64,000 nucleotides of DNA from Neurospora intermedia. Its lineage: Eukaryota; Ascomycota; Sordariomycetes; Sordariales; Sordariaceae. Under the pieces are notes generated by a model. The model was not told the origin of the DNA. It ran no database searches and worked only from the letters and a program-made list of their open reading frames with translations. The DNA lies in NCBI GenBank assembly GCA_037102815.1, contig BTPP01000011.1, positions 744,001 through 808,000 of the forward strand. Direction: 5' to 3'. This document shows positions 47,401 through 58,029 of the stretch, one piece after another. The position numbers were made by a program, and so were the translations under genes. Position 1 is the stretch's first letter. Each line of letters opens with the position of its first letter.

Positions 47401-48684
47401 CTACTCCTCCTCCTTGCAAAACTCACCACCACTTCCCTCCCCTTTCATCTCCGAACTAGAACTGGTCGTGGCCGAAGGACCAGCACGACTAATCGTCGTA
47501 GTCCCATCACTCTCACTGATAACAACCGTCAACCGATCCCCCACGCTCACAGTAGGATGCATCACTACCACACGACTGCTGCTCTGTCCCCCCATTGACA
47601 TTCCCTGGATATGTTCCAGCATCTGGCCCACGTCCTGGCTCTCTGCGCTGCTACTACTACTGACAGGAATGACTACCACCGTAGTAGCAGTCGCACTAGG
47701 AACCATCACAGTCTCGTAATCCACTAAATCAGTAACTGTGCCGGTCACAGGGATGATTTCCAGTGGACCATCATCCGAGATTGACGACGACGACGAGGAT
47801 TTCCTGATGCTGGCGCTACCTCTAGGACCGGGAGGAGGAAGAAGAGGAGGTAAGGGCGGTAGAGAGGCGGGGGCGGTGTATGTGTCGTAGTTGATTAAGT
47901 CTGTGACGGTTCCAGTGACGGGGATGATCACGAGGGGGTCTGTGTCTGTTGATGTTGACGTTGAAGTTGAAGTTGGGGTGGGTCTGCTAAGGGTTAAAGT
48001 CGTGATAGGGGTGCTGCTGGAGGTAGGAGAAGCCGTCGAAGAGCTAGAAGTAGAGGTAGAAGAGATGGTAAAGCTAAGACTGCTAGAAGCTTCCCCAGAA
48101 CTCGAACTAGAACTAGACTTTGTTCCCCTCGTAGAGGTAGTACTAGTCACCATCGTGCTAGGCACACACTTGCCATTGAGCGCGACTTCTCCCTTTTTGG
48201 TGCAGTACCCCTTAGGCCATGACTGACTCGTCGACAAGGACGAGGTATCCGTAGCACTAGTCTCATGATCAGGAGTAAGTGGAAGTGTCTTGATGACAGT
48301 TACTACTTCCGTCACTTCGGCGACAGTAGCCCAAACCGTTTGCGTCCTGGTCTGATCTGCCTCCGAACTTGAAGTAGGGGACGTGGTTGTAGTGATGGTG
48401 ACACTTGGGATGATCCCGTGAAGAAGCGAAGGAGTCAAGTGCGTTGAGTGACTGCTGCTGCTGTTGCTGCTGCTGCTGCTTGTTTCGATGGCTACCCCTG
48501 ATGCCGGTTGAGTCCCACTTGTAGAGGTCGTGGCTGCCGCGCCCGCAATGCTTTCGGCAATTTCAGAGAAATTCACTGGCCCGTGGGCGTTGGGGTTGCC
48601 TTCGTGGGAAGCTGCGAGGGAGGCTAGTGGGACGAGTGCGAGGAGCACCTTCCTGTCGAGATGGGGGGTTGTGTGGGTGGACAT
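47401..48684 (-). CDS. Secreted Ser/Thr-rich protein with internal VTGTVTDL repeat
   Basis: Intronless, 427 residues, ATG at 48684. The N terminus MSTHTTPHLDRKVLLALVPLASLAASHEG is a signal peptide. The body is largely Ser/Thr runs, suited to heavy O-glycosylation. A two-Cys element WPKGYCTKKGEVALNGKCVP lies near 156-175. An internal duplication IIPVTGTVTDLINYDT (about 253-268) and IIPVTGTVTDLVDYET (about 310-325) is clear. The C terminus is FCKEEE without a hydrophobic GPI tail. Probably a wall-associated or secreted glycoprotein. It resembles the gene at 37778-39122 in signal peptide, composition and the two-Cys element. Confidence 0.75.
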   Translation of the reverse strand: MSTHTTPHLDRKVLLALVPLASLAASHEGNPNAHGPVNFSEIAESIAGAAATTSTSGTQPASGVAIETSSSSSNSSSSHSTHLTPSLLHGIIPSVTITTTTSPTSSSEADQTRTQTVWATVAEVTEVVTVIKTLPLTPDHETSATDTSSLSTSQSWPKGYCTKKGEVALNGKCVPSTMVTSTTSTRGTKSSSSSSSGEASSSLSFTISSTSTSSSSTASPTSSSTPITTLTLSRPTPTSTSTSTSTDTDPLVIIPVTGTVTDLINYDTYTAPASLPPLPPLLPPPGPRGSASIRKSSSSSSISDDGPLEIIPVTGTVTDLVDYETVMVPSATATTVVVIPVSSSSSAESQDVGQMLEHIQGMSMGGQSSSRVVVMHPTVSVGDRLTVVISESDGTTTISRAGPSATTSSSSEMKGEGSGGEFCKEEE

Positions 48685-49511
48685 TTTCGCTGTTGTATGT
48701 CACGTGGGTTAATCTTGTGTGTCGAAGTGCGAATAATTGTGTGGTAGTCGTAGTTGGATCCTTGAATTGGGTGAGGAGGATGGCGGTAGAGAAGAAAGCT
48801 GAGAACAAGGGTTGGGTCAACGGGTTTTATGTATATTTTGTGGAAGCAGAATAAGGCCAGACTTCGAGTGAAGTGTGAGTAACAAGGCGCGATGTGAATT
48901 CACTGACAGAGCAATGGAGAACCTGGACAACGTGAAGGGGAGCGTGAGTCAATTCACTGACAAGTTCCACTGTTATTGTACTTCTTCTCTTCAGGTTTGA
49001 CTCGGTAGCCTTCATCCCAGGTGTTGACAAACCTGGCGCGAGTGACACACCTAGTGGGCTCTACAGGAAGCTCTAGACGCTTCAGTATACTTCACTAGGG
49101 GTAAAATACAGATGATACCGTGGCTTTACACATGACCAACCAATGTACCATTGAATACAACAAAGTGTCCCTTCCAATACCTCATTCACGTATTGTACAT
49201 CTAAACTATGGGAAGGTCAAGAACCGAGGGAGGCAATGGGTCATGTAGTAATTGGATATCGGCGCCGGTAATGATGGGGGATAGGACTACAAATAAACAA
49301 GGTAATACGGCAAGCATGTTGGTAGAAGGCAGTGCCATGGCCCGTTGATAGTGGCCAACATGGTATGTTCATTTCAGCATTCGGCATAAAGCTATTCATA
49401 TACAAAGAAGTTGTAGACCGATGGGACCTTCGGACTACCTAGAGTCAAACAGTCTAGATCCCAGGCCCTTGTCACCACCACTCATCCCTTCACGTACATT
49501 CCCCCCCCAAC
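48685..49511. other. Intergenic, promoter of Ser/Thr-rich gene
   Basis: No gene seen between the secreted protein start and the esterase stop. Confidence 0.5.
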
Positions 49512-50552
49512 TTAGATGCACTGAGAGTACCACTGGTTAGCAGCCTGGCAAGTCGACCCAGACTGGCAGCAAGTGGCGCCCGTCCAGCCCTGTCCACCGC
49601 ACTGGCCCCATTTGGCCGCGCAGTTCCCTGTGCTAGGATTTGTAGGGGTAGAAGGGTTGCCAGGGTTGGTAGGAGTACTTCCGCCGCCGCCGCCGCCTCC
49701 GCTGCTGAGCTTGGACTTGACGAAAGCAAGGGCCTGTTGGCCGTATTTGGAGCCGTAGCCTTGGTGAGTGTTTGCGTCGTTACCCGTGCAGCAGTACGGG
49801 TCGGGCGAGTCGCAGTAGTTCTGGAGCTTGGAGGCCGAGGCGCAGGTGTAGCCGGCAGGGCGGGGATCGAACTGTAAGAGGAAGGGTCAGTATTTGTTGT
49901 TGAACTCAGTGATGTCGGAGAGAATGGAGAGGAAGAACATACGCCATAAGCAGTGCAGGTTCCCACATTGTAGGAGAGACCAGCGCGGTAACGGGGGTTA
50001 CCCATCATGATGACGGCCTTGACCTGGTTAAGGGCGTTGGCGTTGATGCCAGGGGTGCTAGTGGTGATACCAGCACCGCTGTCAGGTCCACCGCAGACGG
50101 CATTGTCCATGATTTGACCGCCCTGTTTATCACATAGGTTAGAGTCTTTCTTCGACGAAACACAAGCGATAAAGGCAGCGCAAACACACCTGGGAATATC
50201 CAACAAGAACAATCTGGGTGTCGGGGCAGCGAGCATTGAGACTGTTGACAGCCGTGGCAACGGCGTTCGTGCCCTGTCTGGCGGAATCACCGTACTGGAC
50301 GCCGCCGCAAGAGGATTGGCCACCACAGGCTGGGTAGACGATGGCCTCGGAGGTGGCACCTGGATAGGCCTGGAGGATGAGGTTGACAACGACGCCAGCG
50401 GTACCAAATCCGGGGGAGACCGTGGTCTCACGAGCACCGAAGACGTGAATGGAAGGGCATGACTGACGCTCCTCAAGCTCGACAGGGGACGCGCCGACGA
50501 GAGCCGAGCGGGCCAACAGGAGGAGGTAAGCAGCTTTAGGAGAGGGCCACAT
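49512..50552 (-). CDS. CE5 acetylxylan esterase with C-terminal CBM1
   Basis: Exons 50190-50552, 49943-50122 and 49512-49871; phase-closed at 300 residues. Signal peptide [22 protein letters not shown], then a short propeptide ending ELEERQ. The mature part opens [19 protein letters not shown], the family signature. The nucleophile elbow GYSQGGQ has Ser 120, and the first intron falls between Q and G of this motif. The catalytic Asp and His lie in [10 protein letters not shown] and HQGYG. A Gly/Ser/Thr/Pro linker leads to a cellulose-binding module type 1 at the end ([15 protein letters not shown]...WYSQCI). The enzyme removes acetyl groups from xylan in the medium, so it acts with xylanases on plant cell walls. 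Expression is probably carbon-regulated, though no site was proven. Confidence 0.95.
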
Positions 50553-52942
50553 CTTGATATCTAGTACTGATGAAGAAGTTGCAGTAGATCTATTCCTGGG
50601 CTTGTCGATCTACCTTTCTCGATGGGATGTGGGTGGCGAACAATTATACTCGGCGGTCAGACTGGCAGCCAGAACATTATCGAGACATCTGAGCATGTAA
50701 GATATTGACAGTGCCACCGTTGTTGCAGAACCGTGTTGCCGCCCATTTGACCCAACACCAGTCGCATTCCGCTCCTCCGCAAAAGGGCCAAGGCCAGCAT
50801 GACTAACAAGATCCAGCTACTGTCACCCCGAGACCAAGGCTTGGACGTATTGGGAGGGTGGCTATTGCATGAAAATAGTAACGCTTCAAGGTCCTTTGTG
50901 CCTTTCTTGTAGAGTGCCTTGGACGGTCAACCGGGTGAAATGGGGGGCGCAGAGTCTCAGGGGGCAGCATTTGTTCGAAGAAGCTCTGTTGAATCCTGGT
51001 TTCTGGAATGTTTCGCTCGCTTGATCAGGTGTCTTGTTCTCGGTTGAGCTAGCCCTGTCCAGAGTTTATGCATGTTCGCATTGCTTGGGATCCTGTCAAT
51101 CTCAGGATGCTTGGGTTCCATTGGTCATTTGAACCGGCATTGGATAAATTGGGAGCTGCGTGACCACGCGTCGGCGGCCCAATTTCCCCAGATCCGGGGA
51201 TCTTTGATTTGTGGCCAACTTGTGTTCGGTAGCACTCAGCTAGCTCGGAAAATGGAGCGGAGGTGTTGAGCACTTCTTTGCGGGGAAGGGACCGAGGACG
51301 AAGAAGGCGGATGCAGCAGGCGAGATCCGAGCACGAGGAACGGGACGGGAGTTTAGCCTTTAGTGTAGGCTTTGGCTAAGCCTCCACTGCCAATGTGACC
51401 TTGACCAAGAGGGGCAAATCCTTTGACGTTTCAGGACGCGGACGTGTGTCCGCTTCTCGAAAAGGAATCGTCGGTGATTCGGGGAGAAAAGTCGAGGCTT
51501 GATCATGGTGGGTGTTTCGAGGTCAGGTGAGGTGGCTCGACGACGATGGTCTGGCAACCAGAGCCGAGCAGTTTGTGGAACAGCCTTTTCTGTAACGAAC
51601 TGTATGCGCCGTTAGAAATCCTCTCCTTTTGGTTGTTTATCTTGTGCTATGCAACCTGGGCGCCTCTGAGCTGAACTTCGTTCGGAATCTCGATGTTCGT
51701 TGTCGGTGTCACAGTCCATTTTGCTTGTTTGTTCTTTCCAAATCGCAGCAGGTCCGACCAGCGGCCCCAGGGGGTCATAGCAGCAGCCAGGCGGATTTTC
51801 ACGTGCTAGGTACCGTGAGCCACCAAACTTACAGCGGCATGCTAGGTTACCACTGCCTAGAGGTAATTGCATGCCCCTGGACTGCACCTACACCACAAGC
51901 AAGGGCAGGGCCACCTGCGCTGCCGTCTGTGTCCACTATCAACCACATCGTACCTGACATTTGAAGGATTTCTGGATCTCTGAACGTCAACATTATTGTC
52001 CTTGATCACCTGGAATTTCTAACCTGAGTACAATACAGACTTTTTTTTTCTCTTTAATCGTAAAGTGCGATTACATCCACATTGTTCTTATCGCTCTTGT
52101 TAGCCAGATTGAAGTTGAAGTCCGCAGAAAGGCACTTCTAGCGCCAGATTATCCGGTCATTCTCCTGCTGTATAAATGGTTGAGCGCGTTGGTTTTGGTC
52201 TTGCACAACAACCTGACCAAGGCCTTGTCGTACGCTGCCATACGTGAAACACTTTGTCACTTGAATATGAGTAGGTACCTCTACCTACTTGAGACAGGGA
52301 AACAAAGGAGACCAACGAGCTAGGGTGTTCTGGTTGTCAAATTGTTATGCGCTTTCATTCGACAGCAACATATTTCCATTGTTGATTATGTTTGTCCTTG
52401 CCCACGTACAACAAACAGTCACACCTACGTATCAATTTTAGAATTGCACCTCCCTCCCTAACACACTCCACGTTAGCTGTTTGAACCCGGAGGCGTTCTT
52501 CTATGGTACATGATGGCCAAGCCTCTGGTTCTACACTCCTTTTCCTTGGACTGGACCGTTTTGTGCCCGCTGAATAGCGAGCGAGTGAACTCAGATAGGT
52601 ATGTCCGGTTGTCGAAGGATGTGGACGTGAGATCTCAATCACTTGAGCGATGACAAAATCAGGTATCGAAGAGGCTTTACTATCAAGCGAAAATCTTGGA
52701 GATGCGTGGGACTGGTGCTGCCGATACCAGGACACGAAATTTTGGGCGATAATACAGTCGTTCGCGTGAAAAAAAAAAATGATGAACAATTGCGAAATCT
52801 CTAGGATGCGTGTAGGAAATCATAGGATGCGCGCAGGTTCTCCCTTGCATAGGTCTTTCATCTCCAAGGCCACGAATCCTTCCGGTTTACATCCAAGTGC
52901 TCTTTATCTGAGGAGAAACTAACATCCCATCCACTGTTGATG
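50553..52942. other. Long intergenic region, promoter of acetylxylan esterase
   Basis: 2.4 kb without a supported gene. Candidate regulatory sequence for the esterase lies at its left end. A 144-codon minus-strand frame at 52355-52789 begins with TTG and has no domain. Confidence 0.5.
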
Positions 52943-54000
52943 TCAATATAGATATAATGTATTAAGCTCACGTTTTTCCCTATAGCGATCCTCATAGGAA
53001 AGTTTCTTTTTATGCTCGCATGCCTTCTCCGTGTTCGGGTCGTCCTGTAGGCAATGGAGGCAGAGACTGGTTTCGCTCTCGGTCCAGTCCGGAAACTCAA
53101 GTGGGCGGCATGTGTGCCACCTGTTAGCTGAGCAGGTAATCTTTTCGAGAGCATCTTGCGCATTGGCAACCTTAACCATGCCCCTCAATGCTTTTAGGAT
53201 CGAGATAGTATTACCGGCAACACCGAAGCCGTCTATGACCGACTTTATTTCATTCTTAACGGTTTGGCCGCATTCGCAAGGAGTGCGAGTTTCCAATGGT
53301 CCTGCTCCATGCAAGCCCTTGAGAATTTGCTCATGGATCAACAAGGTTCGCTCCGCGAGTAGTACTTCAGTTACACCAGGTGTCAGCAAATATGTGGAAA
53401 CAAGGTTGTGGATCTCTAGCCGCCCGTGCGACAACCCATACCGAATGTTACTCGAGGCAACAGCTCACTAAGTTGTTCATCGTTTTGGAAGCGGCGATAG
53501 CTGCCCTCGTGGGTGATCATGACTAGCCAGGTGAGCTTGGAAAAAGCCTCGTAGTTTTTCACCACCGTGGCTGCTGCGGCCATATACAGCAGGTCCTCGA
53601 CGCTTTTCCCCTGCAGCTGTGGACGGAGCCACTTGTCGGTAAGCAGTTGCGTTGCCGTACCCAGATCGTATTTGTCAATGGTACGGGCAGCCTGCAGAAT
53701 TTGCTTTGCATTCAGATCAACAAAGGGTATCATGTCAGGACGGTGGTGGATGGCGTAACAGATTGCTTTCATTGCCTCGGGGTCGTCTTCAGGAAGTTCA
53801 ACGTCCTTGGGAGATTCGAGCGAAAGCGTGCGGGAGCTTTCGACCCAAGGTGGCGAAAACATGGCTTCGAAGACTTTGGAGGCCGATCTAAGGATCGTGG
53901 ACGAAACCCTGAGACGCAGTTGCTCCTCCTCAGGAGGGCCGACGACCAAGATGATATCTCCCACAGGGGAAACTTCGAGGATGTCCGAGTCGTCGCCCAT
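52943..54000 (-). CDS. BTB/POZ-domain protein (fungal Cys-rich tail family), copy 1
   Basis: Exons 53442-54000 and 52943-53364, intron of 77 nt (GTATGG donor, GCTGAC branch); phase-closed at 326 residues from ATG at 54000 (MGDDSDILEVSPVGDIILVVG). The BTB region follows the fungal pattern: LRVSSTILRSASKVFEAMFSPPW, LPEDDPEAMKAICYAIHHR, LQAARTIDKYDLGTA. The second half has a helical region (ERTLLIHEQILKGLHG) and a Cys-rich tail (CECGQ, CLHCLQDDPNTEKACEHKK), as in related proteins. A possible further intron with donor GTGAGC at 52973 would alter the last 8 residues. These proteins probably act as homo- or hetero-oligomers or cullin-3 adaptors; no function is known for this copy. Confidence 0.75.
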
Positions 54001-54795
54001 GTTGGTAATTGCCTGGCGGGCTATTGGCAAGAACGAAGTGTAATCGGCAACTGATGGAGGGGGGAAATTCCGGACGGTCGATAGATTTGGGCCTTGGAAA
54101 GCAGCAATGGAGAAGGTGCTCCAGTGTAGATGCCTAGGAATAGAAGTGAAACGCAGCTTCCCCAGTGATGAGATTGAGGTGTCATGGAACCCCGCCTTTC
54201 CAGTCTTGAGCTGCATCGCGCAAGCCACACTCTTCGTTTGATGACTTGAGGCGTGCTCATGGCTTGCAGATGTGCATCGATGTGAGTGGTTGACACGATG
54301 ACTTCTGCAGAGCTGAGCCTCAACCTACCCCTCTCCAGCTGTTGTCTTGGCTCTCATACCTTGAGTAGACGTTGCACCCCAATGAAGTCCCTTCTCTTGT
54401 GCTTGGGGTATCTGCAACACGACACAGTGTTGTTCTTCGTTTTGGATAATCACGTTCCATGTCGACATTTGCCTACCTACATGGATCCCTCACATGACAC
54501 CTCTTGGTACCTACACAGTCGGCTGAGTCGCCCCCTTGCCCTTGGAACTCATCGCTGCGGTGGGAATGCTAGAGGACCCCACAGCAATGGAAGTTCCTAC
54601 CTGACGACGTTCTCTCTTGTTGAAGCCATCACCAGCTCTTGGCATTCTCTTGGCATCAGTGGATACGATCCACACATGGCTTTGTACCCTGTATATCAGT
54701 CGGATTTCATCCTCCCTCATCTTCTTTCTTGCGTTCTCTTCAATCAACCATGGCTTTCACTACCACAATGTCGTTCATCGTGATCACTCCCATCC
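54001..54795. other. Intergenic between BTB gene and NLR relic
   Basis: Promoter of the first BTB gene at its left end. Plus-strand sequence close to 54795 may be more of the decayed NLR gene but carries no recognisable motif. Confidence 0.4.
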
Positions 54796-55126
54796 GCATG
54801 GTTCAACATCTATTACGTAGGACGTATAGGCTCGCACTTCGTCGTGATGGTTGTGTGTCCGCGCATGGGTATCGAACCAGCCGACACGGCTCTTGCCAAC
54901 ATGCGCCGCTCGTTTCCCAACATCAAACATGTTCTGGTGGTCGGCATCGCAGGCTGGATACCCCGATACGGTCCAGATGTGCAGGAGCAGATCGTCTTGG
55001 GCGATGTCGTTGTCGGTGTTCCCTAGCATGGACGAGGAGGTGTGACGCATTATGAGTTCGGTGCGTGGGAGGGCCAGAAAGAATTGACTGTCAGAGTACA
55101 CGCTTGCAAGACGGATGTGTAGGAAG
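54796..55126 (+). pseudogene. Relic of NLR-type nucleoside-phosphorylase-like domain
   Basis: The translation YYVGRIGSHFVVMVVCPRMG, then TALANMRRSFPNIKHVLVVGIAGWIP, then IVLGDVVVGVP matches the PNP_UDP-type domain found at the N terminus of many fungal NLR-like and ankyrin proteins (GRIG.HNVV, RSFP.I...LMVGIGGG.P, D.RLGDVVVS.P). A stop codon follows directly after GDVVVGVP, where the family continues, and a further stop ends THYEFGAWEGQKELTVRV. Upstream, an in-frame stop at 54781 and a frame change near HDHSHPHG show decay. About 110 codons of roughly 300 in the domain remain; no NACHT or ankyrin part is present. Confidence 0.75.
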
Positions 55127-55528
55127 TGTGGTCTGTGCCCAGATGACCCACACCACCTTCCACATCCAAACCACCAGCATTTAGCAGGGATTTCAAACTC
55201 CCTCGCACAGATAGTTCTCCAATCAACACACACATCTCGATATCCATCGCTTCCTAGTCCAACAAGATGCGTTCTTAGATGAGAAAGAAGAGAGCAAAAC
55301 GTGCGTTCCAAGGTGTATTAGGTATCAAAACCAAGCCCCATGATGTTACGACCCAATAAAGGATCACTTAGGTAAGCAGTGAGGTAGACCAATCAGGGCT
55401 GCGCCGGGCACACTGAAGGATCACTATGTAAAGAAGGCCTTCCCAGGCCTTCTGTCTACTGGGCTCTTCAGCAAGAAACCAACTGACACAATCAACCAGT
55501 ACTTTTCCTTGACTCTCTCACCGTTATC

Positions 55529-55884
55529 ATGTCCGGAATCCCGACTGGTAATCTTGCTGGAGGGCCCGCTGGAGCTGGACTCCCGGCAGAGACCCGGCAT
55601 TGTGGATGACGACGGCAACCGAGTCGAGGCCGCCCAGCCGGCTGACTCCAATCCACCATAAAGAGCACCATCAAGCTCAACGCTCCCCCCAAGTTCGATG
55701 GCACCAAGTGGACCCACCCGTCAAATCTGGACGACAAGTACAGCCGCCAGATTCAGACAGAATTCTATGCGACTAATCCAGCATCAACACACCCGCAGGA
55801 CGAGGCTCATCAAAGAAGACACCACCATGGAAACTCATTGCCAAGCATCATTACCATGTTATCCTCTCGTCTTAATCCCCTAGT
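55529..55884 (+). pseudogene. Possible retrotransposon Gag-like remnant
   Basis: Around 55655-55790 one frame reads STIKLNAPPKFDGTKW, followed by a segment of helical character, a pattern similar to the start of fungal Ty3-type Gag proteins (K-L/P-x-x-FDG-x). The initial frame MSGIPTGNLAGGPAGAGLPAE (ATG at 55529) is separated from it by a frame change and stops. No protease, reverse transcriptase or LTR is visible. The match is weak and may be chance. Confidence 0.3.
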
Positions 55885-56196
55885 AGAGACGCCTTGTACA
55901 TAACCGTTTCCCTCACTAGAGGTACCCATAACCTACGCACCGATACCGGCCAGTTCACTCTTGTGCTTCCCCGCAACCGGATAAACGGTAGGTACCCTCG
56001 CTGATGTTCTTCAAAATCCGTGTGTCCGTAAACTATGCCCTTGTAGTGTACGTACGTACGATCTCGGCCTTGGTGTTTTCAACTTCCTTAAATCGTCTAG
56101 TAGATCATATCGGATGAGGAGGATCTTACATACGATCATCGTCAAACGGGGTACATATTCGGCATCCTTCGGCGCCGCCCTCGCTCGGTTGATTTG

Positions 56197-56513
56197 CAGG
56201 AACGTGCCAAGCTAGTCCTAATTGAGAAGGTTGAATGATGCTACCCCTGACTGAGTGTGAATAGGTAGCATGGCACTTTTAGCATTTCCCATTTCCACCA
56301 CTGGCACCTCCACAAATGGCTCCATGGCTACCTCTAGATACCCTGGCATGATCTTTTAGCAGCGTCGCATAGTGATCATCTTGTAGATTTGCCAAGAGAG
56401 TAAGGTGTCTTTCGACCGAACAGATTACCTATCGATAAGCAGGACGTACCGGCTAGTCCTAATTGAGAAGGTTGATCTGATGCTACCCCTGGACTGTGAA
56501 TAGCATCACACTT
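56197..56513 (+). repeat. Imperfect direct repeat pair, about 75-80 bp
   Basis: Copy 1 at 56197-56277 and copy 2 at 56440-56513 share CTAGTCCTAATTGAGAAGGTTGA, TGATGCTACCCCTG and TGTGAATAG with small indels between. The shared words keep the same order in both. Confidence 0.85.
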
Positions 56514-56815
56514 TCCTCTTAGCGACCTTCAGCAACGGCTTCCTCTTCGTCCAAGCGCTTTGTGACCCTCGGGCTAGGATACTTGGGGATGCTCGTGGAG
56601 GTTGTGGTAGCAATCGGTCGAGGCCCCTACAATGGGGTATGTTTGGCCGGGCTGGGAGAGATCGATATCGGGGTACGAACCAAGGAGGGATGGTCGAGTT
56701 TGTCGTGCCCTATAGGATACCTACTTATACTCATGTATTCCCCCCCTATGACCTCTTCCCCTAGACAGGCTATCCAGACATCTTTGAATCAATCTCAGTC
56801 TCGACACACATCACC

Positions 56816-58029
56816 ATGATCTCCAACGTCCTCACCGTTGCCACTCTGGCCGGCGCAGCCATGGCTGCTTGCCCACTCTCTGTCCAGATTGTCGGCGCAG
56901 ACAATCACGTCGCCCAAGTCTCCGTCACCAACACCGGAGCCGAGCCCATCACCGTCTTCAAGGGAAACACGGTGCTCAGTGAACACGCTACCAAGGATCT
57001 CGTCGTGACCGATGCCTGTAAGCAAAGCCCCCGTTCCCCCTTCCCCTTGGCATTGTCCCACCAACGCATCATGGCTGACATGTCCAACAGCCGGCAAGGC
57101 ACTTCCCTTCGAGGGCTCCTACGTCAACTACAAGCGTAGCGGCGTCTCTCCCGACATGTTCCAGACCCTCCAGCCCGGCGAGTCCGTCACGGCCTCCGTC
57201 AACGCCGCCAAGACCTACAGGCTCTCGGGCGTCAAGAGCGCCAACATCTCGGCCCTCCAGGGTTTCAAATACGTCACGGGAACGACCGCGCCCGACTCGC
57301 TCAAGGACGTCCTTTTCTGCGAGGCCAGCTCGGACTCGTACACCATCACGCCCGACCAGAGCAAAGCCGCCGAGTAAGCCCGCCCACCCACCCGCCTGTC
57401 AGTCACTCATGAAGGCCCGTCCCCGGCTAACATATTTCCCACTTCCCAAAAGTGACCATATTTCCAACCGCCTAGCAGGAGCTCCCGCCTCCCGCATCGC
57501 CAGGCGCTCCGTTACCTACCACTCCTGCTCCGCCTCGCAGACCAACGCCCTCAGGACCAGTGTCTCTCACGCCATCTCCATGGCTGGCGCGGCCTACACG
57601 GCGGCCGGCTCGGCGGCGGACTACTTCACCACCTGGTTCAAGTCCACCTCCGTGGAGTCCAAGGTGCGCTCCATCTACAACGACGTCAAGAACGTCCAGA
57701 GCACCTCGCCCGCCATCTCCTGCGCCGACACCTACGGCGACTGCTCCGACGGCAGCGCCCTGCTGTACACGATCCCCAGCGCCAACACCATCGTGCCCTG
57801 CCCCAACAACGGCTTCTGGGGCTTCCCCGAGTTCGCCAGCACCTGCGCCGACGACGACTATGACAGGGCGGGTAGCATCCTGCACGAGATGACGCACCTG
57901 TTCGGCACGGACGACTATGGGTACGGCCAGGCGGCTGCGAAGCAGCTCTCGGCTGCGCAGGCAGCGGCGAATGCGGATAGTTATGAGATCTATGCGGGGA
58001 GTGTGCGTCTTGGTGGGTGCAGCTCTTAG
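56816..58029 (+). CDS. Secreted deuterolysin metalloprotease (M35, neutral protease 2 type)
   Basis: Exons 56816-57017, 57091-57373 and 57453-58029; phase-closed at 353 residues. Signal peptide MISNVLTVATLAGAAMA is followed by a beta-rich propeptide starting CPLSVQIVGADNH. The mature part starts after the basic RIARRSV region with TYHSCSASQTNAL. The zinc site is HEMTH near residue 306, with the third ligand Asp in GTDDYGYG, the aspzincin pattern. Cys residues of the family (SCSAS, SCADTYGDCSDG, CPNNGFWGFPEFASTC, GGCSS) are present. Length equals typical family members of about 350. The enzyme cleaves proteins outside the cell; the propeptide suggests processing at basic residues. Intron donors are GTAAGC in both cases. 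Confidence 0.93.

Larger units (their letters stand above)
55127..56815. other. Intergenic block of relic and repeat sequence
   Basis: No intact gene. Contains the Gag-like remnant at 55529-55884, the imperfect direct repeat at 56197/56440, GTACGTACGTACG words at 56049-56060, and a 9-bp palindrome (AGAAGGCCT/AGGCCTTCT) near 55431-55452. Just before 56816 lies the promoter of the protease gene, with a CACACATCACC leader. Confidence 0.5.

Noticed and set aside
52355-52789. 144-codon minus-strand frame
   Set aside because: Begins with TTG in a poly-T stretch, no motif, no splice relation to neighbours.
53416-53442. Possible 26-nt intron at the end of BTB copy 1 exon 1 using TAG at 53416
   Set aside because: Too short for a fungal intron; the 77-nt alternative has a proper branch point and restores the family sequence.
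55431-55452. Palindrome AGAAGGCCT...AGGCCTTCT as a terminator or attachment site
   Set aside because: Only nine base pairs, single occurrence, no adjacent gene end or element.
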